Positions 1 through 9,145 of a stretch of DNA of 64,000 nt are shown here, one piece after another. The notes under the pieces were generated by a model. The model made no database searches and had not been told where the DNA came from. It worked only from the letters and a program-made list of their open reading frames with translations. The DNA is from RPQJ01 sp963846885 (GTDB lineage: Bacteria; Pseudomonadota; Gammaproteobacteria; Steroidobacterales; Steroidobacteraceae). The position numbers were made by a program, and so were the translations under genes. How positions within the stretch are numbered: position 1 is the stretch's first letter; every line of letters starts with the position of its first letter. The stretch spans positions 124,001 through 188,000 of the forward strand of contig CAWJXS010000023.1 of the NCBI GenBank assembly GCA_963846885.1, read 5' to 3'.

Positions 1-1275
1 GTCGTCCGCGAGGCCGGCGCGGCACAGGTCGGCGTGCTCGCGTCGCCGATCTCGTCGCTCGAGGAGCTGGCGCTTGCGGCGAAGATTGCACGCGGCCTCG
101 GTACTGCCAACCTCGATCATCGCCTGCGGCGCGTCGATTTCCGCGACCAGGCGAACGATCCGGTGGCGCCGTTGCTCGGGTGCACCCTCGCGCAGCTCGA
201 GCAGGCTGCGGCCTTGCTCGTCGTCGGCTCGAACCTGCGCAAGGAAGTGCCGTTGATCGCGCATCGGGTGCGCCAGGCCGCGGTGCGCCGCGGTGCGAAG
301 GTCGCATTCGTCAACCCGCGCGCTTACGACGTGCGCTTCCCGGTCGCCGCGAACCTGACGAGCAACGGTCTCGGCATGGCGCAGCACCTGGCGGCCGTGC
401 TGGTCGCTGTGCTGCGGTCGCAGGGCAAGCCGGCGCCGGCGAACCTGGGCGCAGCGCTCGAAGGCGTGACGCCCGCTGCGCAGCACGAGGTCGTCGCCGC
501 GATGCTCGCGACGGGCGAACACAGGGTGATCCTGCTCGGGGCGCTGGCGCAGCATCACGCGTCGTATTCCGAGATTCGTGCGCTGACTGCTGCGCTCGCG
601 GCTGCAACGGGTGCGACGCTCGGTTTCCTGCCGGAAGGCGGCAACGCCGTCGGCGCCGCCCTGGCCGGCATGCTGCCGCACCGTACTGTGGGTGGGCGCG
701 CGGTCGCGCAGCCTGGACTCAATACGGCCGAGATGCTCTCGGCCCGGCTCAAGGGCTACGTGCTGCTCGGCGGCATCGAAAGTGCGGACCTCACGCCTTC
801 GTCGACCACCGAATCCGCGTTGCGCGGCGCCGACTGCGTCGTGGCGATCACGCCGTACGCAAGCGATGAAATCCTCGCAACGGCTTCCGTGATCCTGCCG
901 AGCGCCGTGTTCGCCGAAACCTCGGGCACCTGGGTCAATGTCGAAGGCCGCTGGCAGAGCGTGGCGGGCGTCGCCAAGCCGGCCGGCGAGGCGCGTCCGG
1001 CCTGGAAGATCCTGCGCGTGCTCGGCAATCTGCTGGGCCTCGCGGGTTTCGATTACGTCAGCTCCGAAGACGTCCGCGACGAACTGCAACGAGAGCTGCA
1101 GATGGATACAGGCGGCGGTACGGTTGCTGCGGCATTCACGCCCAGTCGCCTGGCCGCGATGGACGTGACGCGCGAGACACCGATCTACCGCGTCGACGCG
1201 ATCGTGCGTCGCTCGGCGCCGTTGCAGGCCACGGCAGACGGCATCGCGGGCGCAACCGGGGGCACCACGGCATGA
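1..1275 (+). CDS. nuoG: NADH-quinone oxidoreductase subunit G, C-terminal part (cut by window edge)
   Basis: The reading frame is open from base 1 and encodes 424 residues; the start and the N-terminal iron-sulfur domains lie outside the window. What is visible is the molybdopterin-oxidoreductase-like body of complex I subunit G. It ends in the region typical of the family, with stretches such as SVILPSAVFAETSGTWVNVE and PAWKILRVLGNLLGL. In complex I this peripheral-arm subunit carries iron-sulfur clusters that pass electrons from NADH towards quinone; its molybdopterin fold is a relic and no catalytic role is assigned to it. The stop overlaps the nuoH start (ATGA), as expected inside the nuo operon. 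Confidence 0.95.
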   Translation, partial: VVREAGAAQVGVLASPISSLEELALAAKIARGLGTANLDHRLRRVDFRDQANDPVAPLLGCTLAQLEQAAALLVVGSNLRKEVPLIAHRVRQAAVRRGAKVAFVNPRAYDVRFPVAANLTSNGLGMAQHLAAVLVAVLRSQGKPAPANLGAALEGVTPAAQHEVVAAMLATGEHRVILLGALAQHHASYSEIRALTAALAAATGATLGFLPEGGNAVGAALAGMLPHRTVGGRAVAQPGLNTAEMLSARLKGYVLLGGIESADLTPSSTTESALRGADCVVAITPYASDEILATASVILPSAVFAETSGTWVNVEGRWQSVAGVAKPAGEARPAWKILRVLGNLLGLAGFDYVSSEDVRDELQRELQMDTGGGTVAAAFTPSRLAAMDVTRETPIYRVDAIVRRSAPLQATADGIAGATGGTTA

Positions 1276-2333
1276 TCGACACGATCGCTGCACTCTGGCT
1301 GTCGCAGCCCGAATGGCTGCGCACGTCGCTGGTCGCGCTGGGCCAGATCCTGGCCATCACCATCACGGTCATCCTCTGCGTCGCCTACACCACCTACGCC
1401 GAGCGCAAGGTGATCGGTTACATGCAGGTGCGCATCGGGCCGAACCGCGTCGGGCCGCTCGGCCTGCTGCAGCCCTTTGCCGACGTCATCAAGCTGCTGC
1501 TGAAGGAAGTGGTCGTGCCGTCGCGCTCGAACCGCTACCTGTTCGTCGTGGCGCCGTTGCTGACACTGACGCCTGCATTCGCGGCGTGGGCCGTGATGTC
1601 GCTGTGGCCGGGGTTCTCGGTTGCGCACATCGACGCGGGTGTGCTGTACATCCTCGCGCTCGCGGGCTTCGGCGCCTACGGCATCATCCTCGCCGGCTGG
1701 GCCGCCAACTCGAAGTACGCATTCCTCGGCGCGATGCGCTCAGCCGCGCAGATCGTGGCGTACGAGATCGCGATGGGCTTCGCGCTGGTGGGCGTCGTGA
1801 TGGCGGCGGGCACGCTCAACATCGGCAAGATCGTCGAGGCGCAGGCGGGCGGGCCGGGCAGCTGGTACTGGTTCTGGCTGTTCCCGCTGATGGTGGTGTA
1901 TTTCATATCGGGCGTCGCCGAAACCAATCGGGCGCCGTTCGACGTTGCCGAAGGCGAGTCGGAGATCGTCGCGGGCTTCCACGTCGAGTACGCGGGCATC
2001 GCCTTCGCGCTGTTCTTCCTCGCCGAATACGCCAACATGATCCTGATCTCGGCGCTGGCGGCCACGTTCTTCCTGGGCGGCTGGCTGTCGCCGTTCGAAG
2101 GCTACCCCGTGGTCGGCGACATCGCCGTGCTGGCGGCTCCGGGCCTGCACTGGTTCGTGCTCAAGTCAGGGTTCTTCCTGTTCTGTTTCCTGTGGTTCCG
2201 CGCCACGTTCCCGCGCTACCGCTACGACCAGATCATGCGGCTCGGCTGGAAGGTGTTCATCCCCGTCACGCTGGTCTGGCTCTGCGTCGAGGCCGTGATG
2301 TGGATTTACAAGATCGGTCCGTGGGCGGCCTGA
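1272..2333 (+). CDS. nuoH: NADH-quinone oxidoreductase subunit H
   Basis: A 353-residue membrane protein of normal length for NuoH, the complex I subunit that helps form the quinone cavity where the peripheral and membrane arms meet. The family hallmark AETNRAPFDVAEGESEIVAG is present, with its first Glu at about residue 217 in the acidic loop facing the quinone chamber. The early motif YAERKVIGYMQVRIGPNRVG is also intact. There are about eight hydrophobic segments. The ATG overlaps the nuoG stop by four bases and nuoI follows after 13 bases, so translation is probably coupled. Confidence 0.98.
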   Translation: MIDTIAALWLSQPEWLRTSLVALGQILAITITVILCVAYTTYAERKVIGYMQVRIGPNRVGPLGLLQPFADVIKLLLKEVVVPSRSNRYLFVVAPLLTLTPAFAAWAVMSLWPGFSVAHIDAGVLYILALAGFGAYGIILAGWAANSKYAFLGAMRSAAQIVAYEIAMGFALVGVVMAAGTLNIGKIVEAQAGGPGSWYWFWLFPLMVVYFISGVAETNRAPFDVAEGESEIVAGFHVEYAGIAFALFFLAEYANMILISALAATFFLGGWLSPFEGYPVVGDIAVLAAPGLHWFVLKSGFFLFCFLWFRATFPRYRYDQIMRLGWKVFIPVTLVWLCVEAVMWIYKIGPWAA

Positions 2334-2346
2334 GGTAGACCCGAGC

Positions 2347-2826
2347 GTGCGCAGCTTAATCAAGACATTCTTCCTCTGGGAACTGCTGCAGGGCCTGCAG
2401 GTGACGCTGCGCGCGTTCTTCGCGCCGAAGTTCACCGTGCACTACCCGGAAGAGAAGACCCCACAGTCGTTCCGCTACCGCGGACTGCACGCGCTGCGCC
2501 GCTACGGCAACGGCCAGGAGCGCTGCATCGCCTGCAAGCTCTGCGAGGCGGTCTGCCCGGCGCTCGCGATCACCATCGAATCCGACGTGAGCGCCGACGG
2601 CACGCGCCGCACCACGCGCTACGACATCGACCTGTTCAAGTGCATCTACTGCGGCTTCTGCGAGGAAGCGTGCCCGGTCGATGCGATCGTGGAGACCCGC
2701 ATCCACGAATACCACATGGAAAACCGCGGCGAAAACATCATGACCAAGGACAAGCTGCTCGCGATGGGCGAGCGCTACGAAGCCATGATCGCGGCCGACA
2801 AGGCCGCCGACGCGCGCTACCGCTGA
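2347..2826 (+). CDS. nuoI: NADH-quinone oxidoreductase subunit I (2x[4Fe-4S])
   Basis: A 159-residue protein starting with GTG. It has two complete ferredoxin cluster motifs: CIACKLCEAVCP (Cys60, 63, 66, 70) and CIYCGFCEEACP (Cys99, 102, 105, 109). These bind clusters N6a and N6b, which carry electrons towards N2 and quinone in complex I. The ending EAMIAADKAADARYR is usual for proteobacterial NuoI. It lies between nuoH and nuoJ in the conserved order. No ATG in frame gives a better N-terminus, so the GTG start is accepted. Confidence 0.97.
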   Translation: MRSLIKTFFLWELLQGLQVTLRAFFAPKFTVHYPEEKTPQSFRYRGLHALRRYGNGQERCIACKLCEAVCPALAITIESDVSADGTRRTTRYDIDLFKCIYCGFCEEACPVDAIVETRIHEYHMENRGENIMTKDKLLAMGERYEAMIAADKAADARYR

Positions 2827-2843
2827 CCGAGGCGACACCGGCA

Positions 2844-3449
2844 ATGATGGTCAACCTGCTGTTCTATGTCTTCGGCGCGATCCTCGTGCTGACGGCGATC
2901 GGCGTCATCACGGCGCGCAACCCCGTGCACTGCGCGCTGTTCCTGGTGGCTGCGTTCCTCAACAGCGCCGTGATCTGGCTGCTGCTCGAGGCCGAGTTCC
3001 TCGCGCTCACCCTGATCGTGGTCTACGTCGGCGCGGTCATGGTGCTGTGGCTGTTCGTCGTCATGATGCTGGACATCGACGTCACCCGGCTGCGGCAGGG
3101 CTTTACGCGCTATGCACCGCTCGGCGCGCTGATCGCCCTGATCGTGGTGGCGCAGATCGGCATGGTGGTTTACGTCCGCAAGCTCGGGCTCGACGACACC
3201 GCGGCTGCCGCGGTGGCACGTCCCGCGGACTACTCGAACACCCACGAGCTCGGACACCTGCTCTACACGCAGTACCTGTACCCGTTCGAGATCGCCGCCG
3301 TCATCCTGCTCGTGGCGATCGTGGCCGCGATCACGCTGACGATGCGCGATCGCCCGGGGCAGAAGGTCCAGGACATCGGGGCGCAGGTCGCGGTGCGGGC
3401 CAAGGATCGCGTGCGCATCGTGAAAATGGACGCGGAGGAGCGGCAATGA
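2844..3449 (+). CDS. nuoJ: NADH-quinone oxidoreductase subunit J
   Basis: 201 residues from the first ATG of a double ATGATG; the longer upstream open frame is non-homologous read-through inside nuoI and was trimmed. The protein opens with a hydrophobic helix and contains ALFLVAAFLNSAVIWLLLEA followed by VVYVGAVMVLWLFVVMML, the TM3 region with the pi-bulge known from NuoJ. It is a membrane-arm subunit next to NuoH and NuoK that helps link quinone chemistry to proton movement. The stop overlaps the nuoK ATG (ATGA). Confidence 0.95.
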   Translation: MMVNLLFYVFGAILVLTAIGVITARNPVHCALFLVAAFLNSAVIWLLLEAEFLALTLIVVYVGAVMVLWLFVVMMLDIDVTRLRQGFTRYAPLGALIALIVVAQIGMVVYVRKLGLDDTAAAAVARPADYSNTHELGHLLYTQYLYPFEIAAVILLVAIVAAITLTMRDRPGQKVQDIGAQVAVRAKDRVRIVKMDAEERQ

Positions 3450-3751
3450 TCCCGCTGTCCCACGTCCTGCTGCTGTCCGGCATCCTGTTCAGCCTCGCGG
3501 TGGCCGGCATCTTCATCAACCGCAAGAACGTCCTGCTGCTGCTGATGTGCATCGAGCTGATGCTGCTCTCGGTCAATTTCAACTTCATTGCCTTCTCGCA
3601 GTACCTCGGCGACCTGTCCGGGCAGGTGTTCGTGTTCTTCATCCTGACCGTGGCCGCGGCCGAGTCCGCCATTGGCCTGGCGATCCTGGTCGTGCTTTTC
3701 CGTGAGCGGAAGAGCATCAACGTCGAAGACCTCGACTCGATGAGGGGCTGA
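3446..3751 (+). CDS. nuoK: NADH-quinone oxidoreductase subunit K
   Basis: 101 residues and three transmembrane helices, the standard size for NuoK, the small MrpC-like membrane subunit. Two acidic residues expected in the helices are visible: Glu in LLLLMCIELMLLSVN and Glu in VAAAESAIGLAILVVLFR. They belong to the central hydrophilic axis used in proton pumping. The start is the ATG overlapping the nuoJ stop; upstream sequence in the same frame is nuoJ shadow. nuoL starts three bases after the stop. Confidence 0.97.
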   Translation: MIPLSHVLLLSGILFSLAVAGIFINRKNVLLLLMCIELMLLSVNFNFIAFSQYLGDLSGQVFVFFILTVAAAESAIGLAILVVLFRERKSINVEDLDSMRG

Positions 3752-3754
3752 GCC

Positions 3755-5707
3755 GTGGAACAGACGCTGCTCATCATCGTCCTGGCGCCGCTCCTTGCGG
3801 CGATCGTGGCCGGTTTCTTCGGCTCGCTCATCGGCCGCGTCGCGACGCACAGCATCACCATCGCCGGCGTGGCTATCTCGTGCGCGCTGTCGGCCAAGGT
3901 GCTTTACGGCCTGCTGCACGGCGCGCCCGTGTTCGACGGCCCGGTGTACACCTGGCTCGTCAGCGACGGCATCCAGATGCAGGTCGGGTTCCTGGTCGAC
4001 CGGCTGTCGGCCCTGATGATGGTCATCGTGACCTTCGTCTCGCTGATGGTCCACATCTACACCATCGGTTACATGCGCGACGACCCGGGCTACACCCGGT
4101 TCTTCAGCTACATCTCGCTGTTCACGTTCTCCATGCTGATGCTGGTGATGGCGAACAACCTGGTGCAGCTGTTCTTCGGCTGGGAGGCGGTCGGCCTCGT
4201 GTCGTACCTGCTGATCGGCTTCTGGTACACCAGGCCGTCTGCCATCTTCGCGAACATGAAGGCCTTCCTGGTCAACCGGGTCGGCGACTTCGGCTTCCTG
4301 CTCGGCATCGCGGGCATCGTCTACCTGACCGGCTCGGTGCACTACGCCGACATCTTCGCCCAGGCCGACAAGATCGCCGGCAGCACCTTCGAGCTGATTC
4401 CGGGGCAGACGTGGCAGGCCGCCACCGTCATCTGCATCTGCCTCTTCATCGGCGCGATGGGCAAGTCGGCACAGGTGCCGCTGCACGTCTGGCTGCCGGA
4501 TTCGATGGAAGGCCCCACGCCGATCTCGGCGCTGATCCATGCGGCCACCATGGTCACCGCCGGCATCTTCATGGTCGACCGCATGTCGCCCTTGTTCGAG
4601 CTGTCGGAAACGGCGCTCAGTTTCGTGCTGGTGATCGGCGCCACGACGGCGCTGTTCATGGGCCTGCTCGGCATCGTCAACAACGACATCAAGCGCGTCG
4701 TCGCTTATTCCACGTTGTCGCAGCTCGGGTACATGACCGTGGCGCTCGGCGTGTCGGCGTATGCCGGGGCGTTCTTCCACCTGATGACGCATGCGTTCTT
4801 CAAGGCGCTGCTGTTCCTCGCGGCCGGCTCGGTGATCATCGCGATGCACCACGAGCAGGACATGCGCAAGATGGGCGGGCTGCGGAAGTACATGCCCATC
4901 ACGTACTGGACGGCGCTGCTCGGCACGCTCGCGCTGATCGGATTCCCGGGGTTCTCCGGCTTCTTCTCGAAGGATGCGTTGATCGAAGCCGTGCATGCAT
5001 CGCACATCCCCGGCGCCGGTTATGCCTATTTCTGCGTCGTGGTCGGCGTGTTCATCACTGCGTTCTATTCGTTCCGCCTGGTTTTCCTGACGTTCCACGG
5101 CGAGGAGCGCATGGACGCCCACACTCGTGAGCACCTGCACGAAAGCCCGTGGGTCGTCACCCTGCCGCTGGTGTTGCTCGCGATTCCGTCGGTCGTGGTC
5201 GGCTGGTTCACGATCCAGCCGCTGCTGTTCGGCGGTTACTTCGGCAGTGCCATCGTGGTGGCGGAGCATCACGACGTGCTGGGCGAACTCGGCAAGGAAT
5301 TCCACGGGCCGGGCCAGTTCGTGCTGCATGCCTTGACCGGCCCGGCAGTCTGGCTGGCCGCGGCGGGCGTCGCCCTGGCCTGGTTCCTTTACCTCAAGCG
5401 TCCGGATCTCGCCGCTCGACTGCGCGAGCGGGCAGGCATCCTCTATACGGTGCTCGAGAACAAGTTCTACTTCGACTGGTTCAACGAGAAAGTCATTGCC
5501 GCAGGCAGCCGCTGGCTCGGCATGGCGCTCTGGAAAGGCGGCGACGTGGCGTTGATCGACGGCGCGGCCGTCAACGGGTCGGCCCGGCTCGTAGGCTGGG
5601 TGGCCAGCGTCGCGCGCGGCCTGCAGTCGGGCTATCTCTACCACTACGCGTTCGCGACGATCATCGGACTGTCGGTGCTGCTCGCGTGGCTCCTCTGGCG
5701 CAGCTGA
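3755..5707 (+). CDS. nuoL: NADH-quinone oxidoreductase subunit L
   Basis: A 650-residue polytopic antiporter-like subunit at the distal end of the membrane arm, starting with GTG. Family motifs are easy to see: LVQLFFGWEAVGLVSYLLIG with the functional Glu, MGKSAQVPLHVWLPDSMEGP with the Lys and Pro of the TM7-TM8 region, and a long C-terminal amphipathic part ending in membrane helices. It is one of the three proton-pumping modules (L, M, N). It directly follows nuoK and precedes nuoM with ten bases between them. Confidence 0.97.
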   Translation: MEQTLLIIVLAPLLAAIVAGFFGSLIGRVATHSITIAGVAISCALSAKVLYGLLHGAPVFDGPVYTWLVSDGIQMQVGFLVDRLSALMMVIVTFVSLMVHIYTIGYMRDDPGYTRFFSYISLFTFSMLMLVMANNLVQLFFGWEAVGLVSYLLIGFWYTRPSAIFANMKAFLVNRVGDFGFLLGIAGIVYLTGSVHYADIFAQADKIAGSTFELIPGQTWQAATVICICLFIGAMGKSAQVPLHVWLPDSMEGPTPISALIHAATMVTAGIFMVDRMSPLFELSETALSFVLVIGATTALFMGLLGIVNNDIKRVVAYSTLSQLGYMTVALGVSAYAGAFFHLMTHAFFKALLFLAAGSVIIAMHHEQDMRKMGGLRKYMPITYWTALLGTLALIGFPGFSGFFSKDALIEAVHASHIPGAGYAYFCVVVGVFITAFYSFRLVFLTFHGEERMDAHTREHLHESPWVVTLPLVLLAIPSVVVGWFTIQPLLFGGYFGSAIVVAEHHDVLGELGKEFHGPGQFVLHALTGPAVWLAAAGVALAWFLYLKRPDLAARLRERAGILYTVLENKFYFDWFNEKVIAAGSRWLGMALWKGGDVALIDGAAVNGSARLVGWVASVARGLQSGYLYHYAFATIIGLSVLLAWLLWRS

Positions 5708-5717
5708 CAAAAGAACC

Positions 5718-7232
5718 ATGCAACTCGACTGGCCCATCCTGAGCGTCCTGGTCTGGCTGCCGATCGCAGCCGGCGTGCTGCTGCTCCTCGTCGGCGACCG
5801 CAACGCCGCCTTCGCCCGCTGGCTCGCGCTCGGGGCTTCGCTGCTTACCCTTGCCTTCAGCGTGGTGCTGTGGCGCGAGTTCGATCCCACCACGGCCACG
5901 ATGCAGTTCGTCGAGCAGCAGCCGTGGATCGGGGCCTTCAATGCCTGGTACACGCTGGGCGTCGACGGCATCTCGATGCCGCTGATCGTGCTCACCGCGT
6001 TCATCACGCCGCTGGTCGTGATCGCCGGCTGGACGGTCATCGAGAAGCGCCCAGCGCAATACATGGCGGCGTTCCTGATCCTGGAAGGCCTCATGATCGG
6101 CGTGTTCGCGGCGCTCGACGCGATGCTGTTCTACGTGCTCTGGGAAGCCATGCTGATCCCGATGTTCGTGATCATCGGCGTCTGGGGCGGTCCGCGCCGC
6201 GTGTACGCGACGGTCAAGTTCTTCCTCTACACCTTCCTGGGCTCGGTGCTCATGCTGGTGGCGCTCGTCTACATGTACCTGCAGGGCGGCAGCTACGCGA
6301 TCGCCGACCTGCAGGCGCTGCCGCTCACATTGCGGGAGCAGGTACTGATCTTTACGGCGTTCCTGCTCGCCTTCGCGGTCAAGGTGCCGATGTGGCCGGT
6401 GCACACCTGGTTGCCCGACGCGCACGTCGAGGCGCCCACGGGCGGTTCCGTGATCCTGGCGGCGATCATGCTGAAGATGGGCGGTTACGGCTTCCTGCGT
6501 TTCAGCCTGCCGATCACGCCGGACGCCGCGCGCGAGCTCGACTGGCTCGTGATCACGCTGTCGTTGATCGCCGTGGTGTACATCGGCTTCGTCGCGCTCG
6601 TGCAGCAGGACATGAAGAAGCTGATCGCGTATTCGTCGATCGCGCACATGGGCTTCGTCACCCTGGGCTCGTTCATCGCCTTCGACATCGTCCGTAACAC
6701 CGGCGGCCTGCAGGGCGCGACGATGGGTCTCGACGGCGCGATGGTGCAGATGATCTCGCACGGGCTCGTCTCGGGGGCGCTGTTCCTCTGCATCGGCGTG
6801 CTGTACGACCGCATGCACAGCCGCCAGATCGCGGATTACGGCGGCGTGATCAACACCATGCCGAAGTTCGGCGCCTTCATGGTGCTGTTCGCGATGGCCA
6901 ACGCGGGCCTGCCGGGCACCTCCGGGTTCGTCGGCGAGTTCCTCGTGATCCTGGCGAGCTTCCATGCCAACTTCTGGTATGCGTTCCTCGCCGCGGTGAC
7001 GCTGGTCCTGGGCGCCGCGTACACGCTGTGGCTGGTGAAGCGCGTAGTGTTCGGCCCGGTCGGCAACGAGCACGTGGCGCAGCTGCAAGACCTGAACGGC
7101 CGTGAATTCCTCGTATTGGGCGTGCTGGCGATCGCCGTGCTCGCGCTGGGCCTGTGGCCCGCGCCGCTGCTCGACGTCATGCGCCCGACGCTCGAGCAAC
7201 TGGTGCAGCAGATGATGGTGACGAAGCTCTGA
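5718..7232 (+). CDS. nuoM: NADH-quinone oxidoreductase subunit M
   Basis: A 504-residue antiporter-like membrane subunit, second of the three pumping modules of complex I. AMLFYVLWEAMLIPMFVIIG holds the conserved Glu of TM5, and FAVKVPMWPVHTWLPDAHVE holds the Lys and Pro region of the broken helix. The length and ends fit the family. The nuoN ATG begins two bases after its stop, so the operon remains tight. Confidence 0.97.
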   Translation: MQLDWPILSVLVWLPIAAGVLLLLVGDRNAAFARWLALGASLLTLAFSVVLWREFDPTTATMQFVEQQPWIGAFNAWYTLGVDGISMPLIVLTAFITPLVVIAGWTVIEKRPAQYMAAFLILEGLMIGVFAALDAMLFYVLWEAMLIPMFVIIGVWGGPRRVYATVKFFLYTFLGSVLMLVALVYMYLQGGSYAIADLQALPLTLREQVLIFTAFLLAFAVKVPMWPVHTWLPDAHVEAPTGGSVILAAIMLKMGGYGFLRFSLPITPDAARELDWLVITLSLIAVVYIGFVALVQQDMKKLIAYSSIAHMGFVTLGSFIAFDIVRNTGGLQGATMGLDGAMVQMISHGLVSGALFLCIGVLYDRMHSRQIADYGGVINTMPKFGAFMVLFAMANAGLPGTSGFVGEFLVILASFHANFWYAFLAAVTLVLGAAYTLWLVKRVVFGPVGNEHVAQLQDLNGREFLVLGVLAIAVLALGLWPAPLLDVMRPTLEQLVQQMMVTKL

Positions 7233-7234
7233 CC

Positions 7235-8686
7235 ATGAACCCGGCATCAATCACACGGCTGGACCTCGTCCTCGCGACGCCCGAGATGTTCCTGCTCGCG
7301 GCGACCTGCGTGGTGCTGCTCGGCGACCTGTTCCTGCGCGACAAGGATCGCTGGATCACGTTCCTGCTATCGCTGCTGACGCTCGCCGGCGTGGCCTGGA
7401 TCACGGCGGCTACCGGCTTCGACGAGCGCACCGTCGGCTGGCATGGCACCTACGTCGCCGATCCGCTGTCGACCCTGCTCAAGATCGTGGCGTGCAGCGC
7501 GGTTGCCGTCGCGTTCCTCTACGGGCACCACTACCTGCAGGTGCGCAAGATCCTCAAGGGCGAGTACTACGTGCTCGGCCTGTTCGCGCTGCTCGGCATC
7601 ATGGTGCTGATCTCGGCCAACAGCCTGGTCACCCTGTACCTGGGCGTGGAACTGCTGGCGCTGTCGCTGTACGCGATGGTCGCGTTCGACCGCGACAACG
7701 GAGTCGCCGCCGAAGCAGCGATCAAGTACTTCGTGCTGGGCTCCATCGCCTCGGGTGCGTTGCTCTACGGCATGTCGATCATTTATGGCGTGACGGGTTC
7801 GCTCGAGCTCGGCATCGTGAGCAACGCGGCACTGCAGATGGAAGCAGGGCAGATCGGCCTGCTGTTCGGCCTGGCATTCATCGTCGTCGGCGTCGCGTTC
7901 AAGTTCGGCGCCGTGCCGTTCCATACCTGGGTGCCGGACGTGTACCACGGCGCACCCACGCCGGTGACGTTGTTCCTGTCCGCCGCGCCCAAGCTCGGCT
8001 CGTTCGCGCTGGCCTTCCGCCTGCTCGCCGAGGGGCTGGGCCCGGTGCACGCGACGGGCTGGCAGGACATGATCACGATGGTGGCCGTGGCGTCGATCGT
8101 CGTCGGCAACGTCGTCGCAATCGCGCAGACCAACATCAAGCGCATGCTCGCGTACTCGACGATCTCGCACGTGGGCTTCATCCTGCTCGGTATCCTGGCC
8201 GGCACCAGCGCTGGTTACGAAGCGGCGCTGTACTACACGATCACCTACGTGATCATGTCGGTGGGCGGGTTCGGGATGGTCATCCTGCTGTCGCGCCAAG
8301 GGTTCGAGGCCGACAGCCTCGACGACTTCAAGGGCCTCAACGCCCGCAGCCCCTGGTTCGCCGCCGTCATGCTCATGCTGATGTTCAGCATGGCCGGTGT
8401 GCCGCCGTTCGTGGGCTTCTGGGCCAAGCTGGCCGTGATCCAGGCGGTGCTCGACATCGGCAGTCTCTGGCTCGCCATCGTCGCAGTGGCGCTCTCGGTG
8501 GTTGGCGCGTACTACTACCTGCGGGTCGTGAAGCTCATGTACTTCGACGAGCCCACCGACCACGCCGCACTGCAGGGCGGCGGCGGGGCGATGCGGATCG
8601 TGCTGAGCCTGAACGGGCTGGCGGTGCTCGCGCTGGGGCTGTTCCCGGGGCTGCTGCTGGCGCTTTGCGCTCGAGTCATCCCGTAG
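7235..8686 (+). CDS. nuoN: NADH-quinone oxidoreductase subunit N
   Basis: 483 residues from the ATG two bases after the nuoM stop; an open frame reaching further upstream overlaps nuoM and is discarded. It is the third antiporter-like pump module. VTLYLGVELLALSLYAMVAF carries the TM5 Glu and FKFGAVPFHTWVPDVYHGAP the TM7-8 motif. It is the last gene of the nuo operon; 69 bases separate it from a tRNA gene with its own promoter. No strong intrinsic terminator is visible directly after it, so nuo transcripts may run into the tRNA terminator. Confidence 0.97.
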   Translation: MNPASITRLDLVLATPEMFLLAATCVVLLGDLFLRDKDRWITFLLSLLTLAGVAWITAATGFDERTVGWHGTYVADPLSTLLKIVACSAVAVAFLYGHHYLQVRKILKGEYYVLGLFALLGIMVLISANSLVTLYLGVELLALSLYAMVAFDRDNGVAAEAAIKYFVLGSIASGALLYGMSIIYGVTGSLELGIVSNAALQMEAGQIGLLFGLAFIVVGVAFKFGAVPFHTWVPDVYHGAPTPVTLFLSAAPKLGSFALAFRLLAEGLGPVHATGWQDMITMVAVASIVVGNVVAIAQTNIKRMLAYSTISHVGFILLGILAGTSAGYEAALYYTITYVIMSVGGFGMVILLSRQGFEADSLDDFKGLNARSPWFAAVMLMLMFSMAGVPPFVGFWAKLAVIQAVLDIGSLWLAIVAVALSVVGAYYYLRVVKLMYFDEPTDHAALQGGGGAMRIVLSLNGLAVLALGLFPGLLLALCARVIP

Positions 8687-8715
8687 CGCAGGGCGGGGCA
8701 GCGCCGCACGATAAT

Positions 8716-8743
8716 TTGATAAGAACCCCTGCCTATGTATAAT
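8716..8743 (+). promoter_or_regulatory. Sigma-70-type promoter of the initiator tRNA
   Basis: TTGATA at 8716-8721 and a perfect TATAAT at 8738-8743 are separated by 16 bases, with the mature tRNA starting 13 bases after the -10 box. The following bases (AGGCGGC) give a GC-rich discriminator, the usual sign of a stringently controlled stable-RNA promoter. The match is seen directly; the activity is inferred. Confidence 0.7.
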
Positions 8744-8755
8744 AGGCGGCTCGAT

Positions 8756-8824
<69 letters not shown>

Positions 8825-8832
<8 letters not shown>

Positions 8833-8871
8833 TCGAATCGAAGCGAACGGCCCCTCTGGGGCCGTTTTGCT
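8825..8871 (+). repeat. tRNA-end/terminator repeat, copy 1 (chromosomal att core)
   Basis: A 47-base segment made of the last 8 bases of tRNA-fMet plus its downstream terminator. It recurs with one mismatch at 19411-19457 and with a handful of mismatches at 21623-21669, same orientation. Duplication of a tRNA 3' end is the classical footprint of site-specific integration of genomic islands. This copy keeps the intact tRNA and so would be the chromosome-side junction. The repeat is seen; the integration history is inferred. Confidence 0.8.
8846..8868 (+). terminator. Intrinsic terminator after tRNA-fMet
   Basis: A 9-bp perfect stem AACGGCCCC / GGGGCCGTT with a TCT loop, the 3' arm running into TTTT. 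It ends the tRNA transcript and is carried along as part of the duplicated att-like repeat. Confidence 0.85.
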
Positions 8872-9145
8872 TTGCGGCCACTGAGGGCTCGGTCGGGTCT
8901 ACCGCACGCTCGGCACGACTGCGGCATGGGCCGGGCCGACCCGGCCAATGCACGGGCTGTCGCAAAGATATGTCAATCGAATCAACGGATACCTAGACTG
9001 CCGACCCCATCTCCGGCCGTCGGTACATGTGCCGGCAGCCGTTCACGGACACCCCGTCTCAGACTCTCCGGGCATGGGTTGACGCGCCGTGCAACCTTGT
9101 GGTCGTCAGGTGAGTCAAAAATCGGATCTGGCTGAGGAATACTGA

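Noticed and set aside
3263..6094. 943-codon open frame on the minus strand opposite nuoK-nuoL-nuoM
   Set aside because: It is the antisense shadow of GC-rich nuo genes, rich in His, Arg, Asp and Glu with no domain pattern; similar long shadows lie opposite the RND pump (11003-13483), the arylsulfatase (26737-29058), thrB/thrC (47662-49782) and the ABC permeases (59085-61439, 60604-62424).
8872..9135. 87-codon open frame just after the tRNA terminator
   Set aside because: Arg/Pro/Ser-rich composition, no ribosome site, no domain; looks like non-coding junction sequence.
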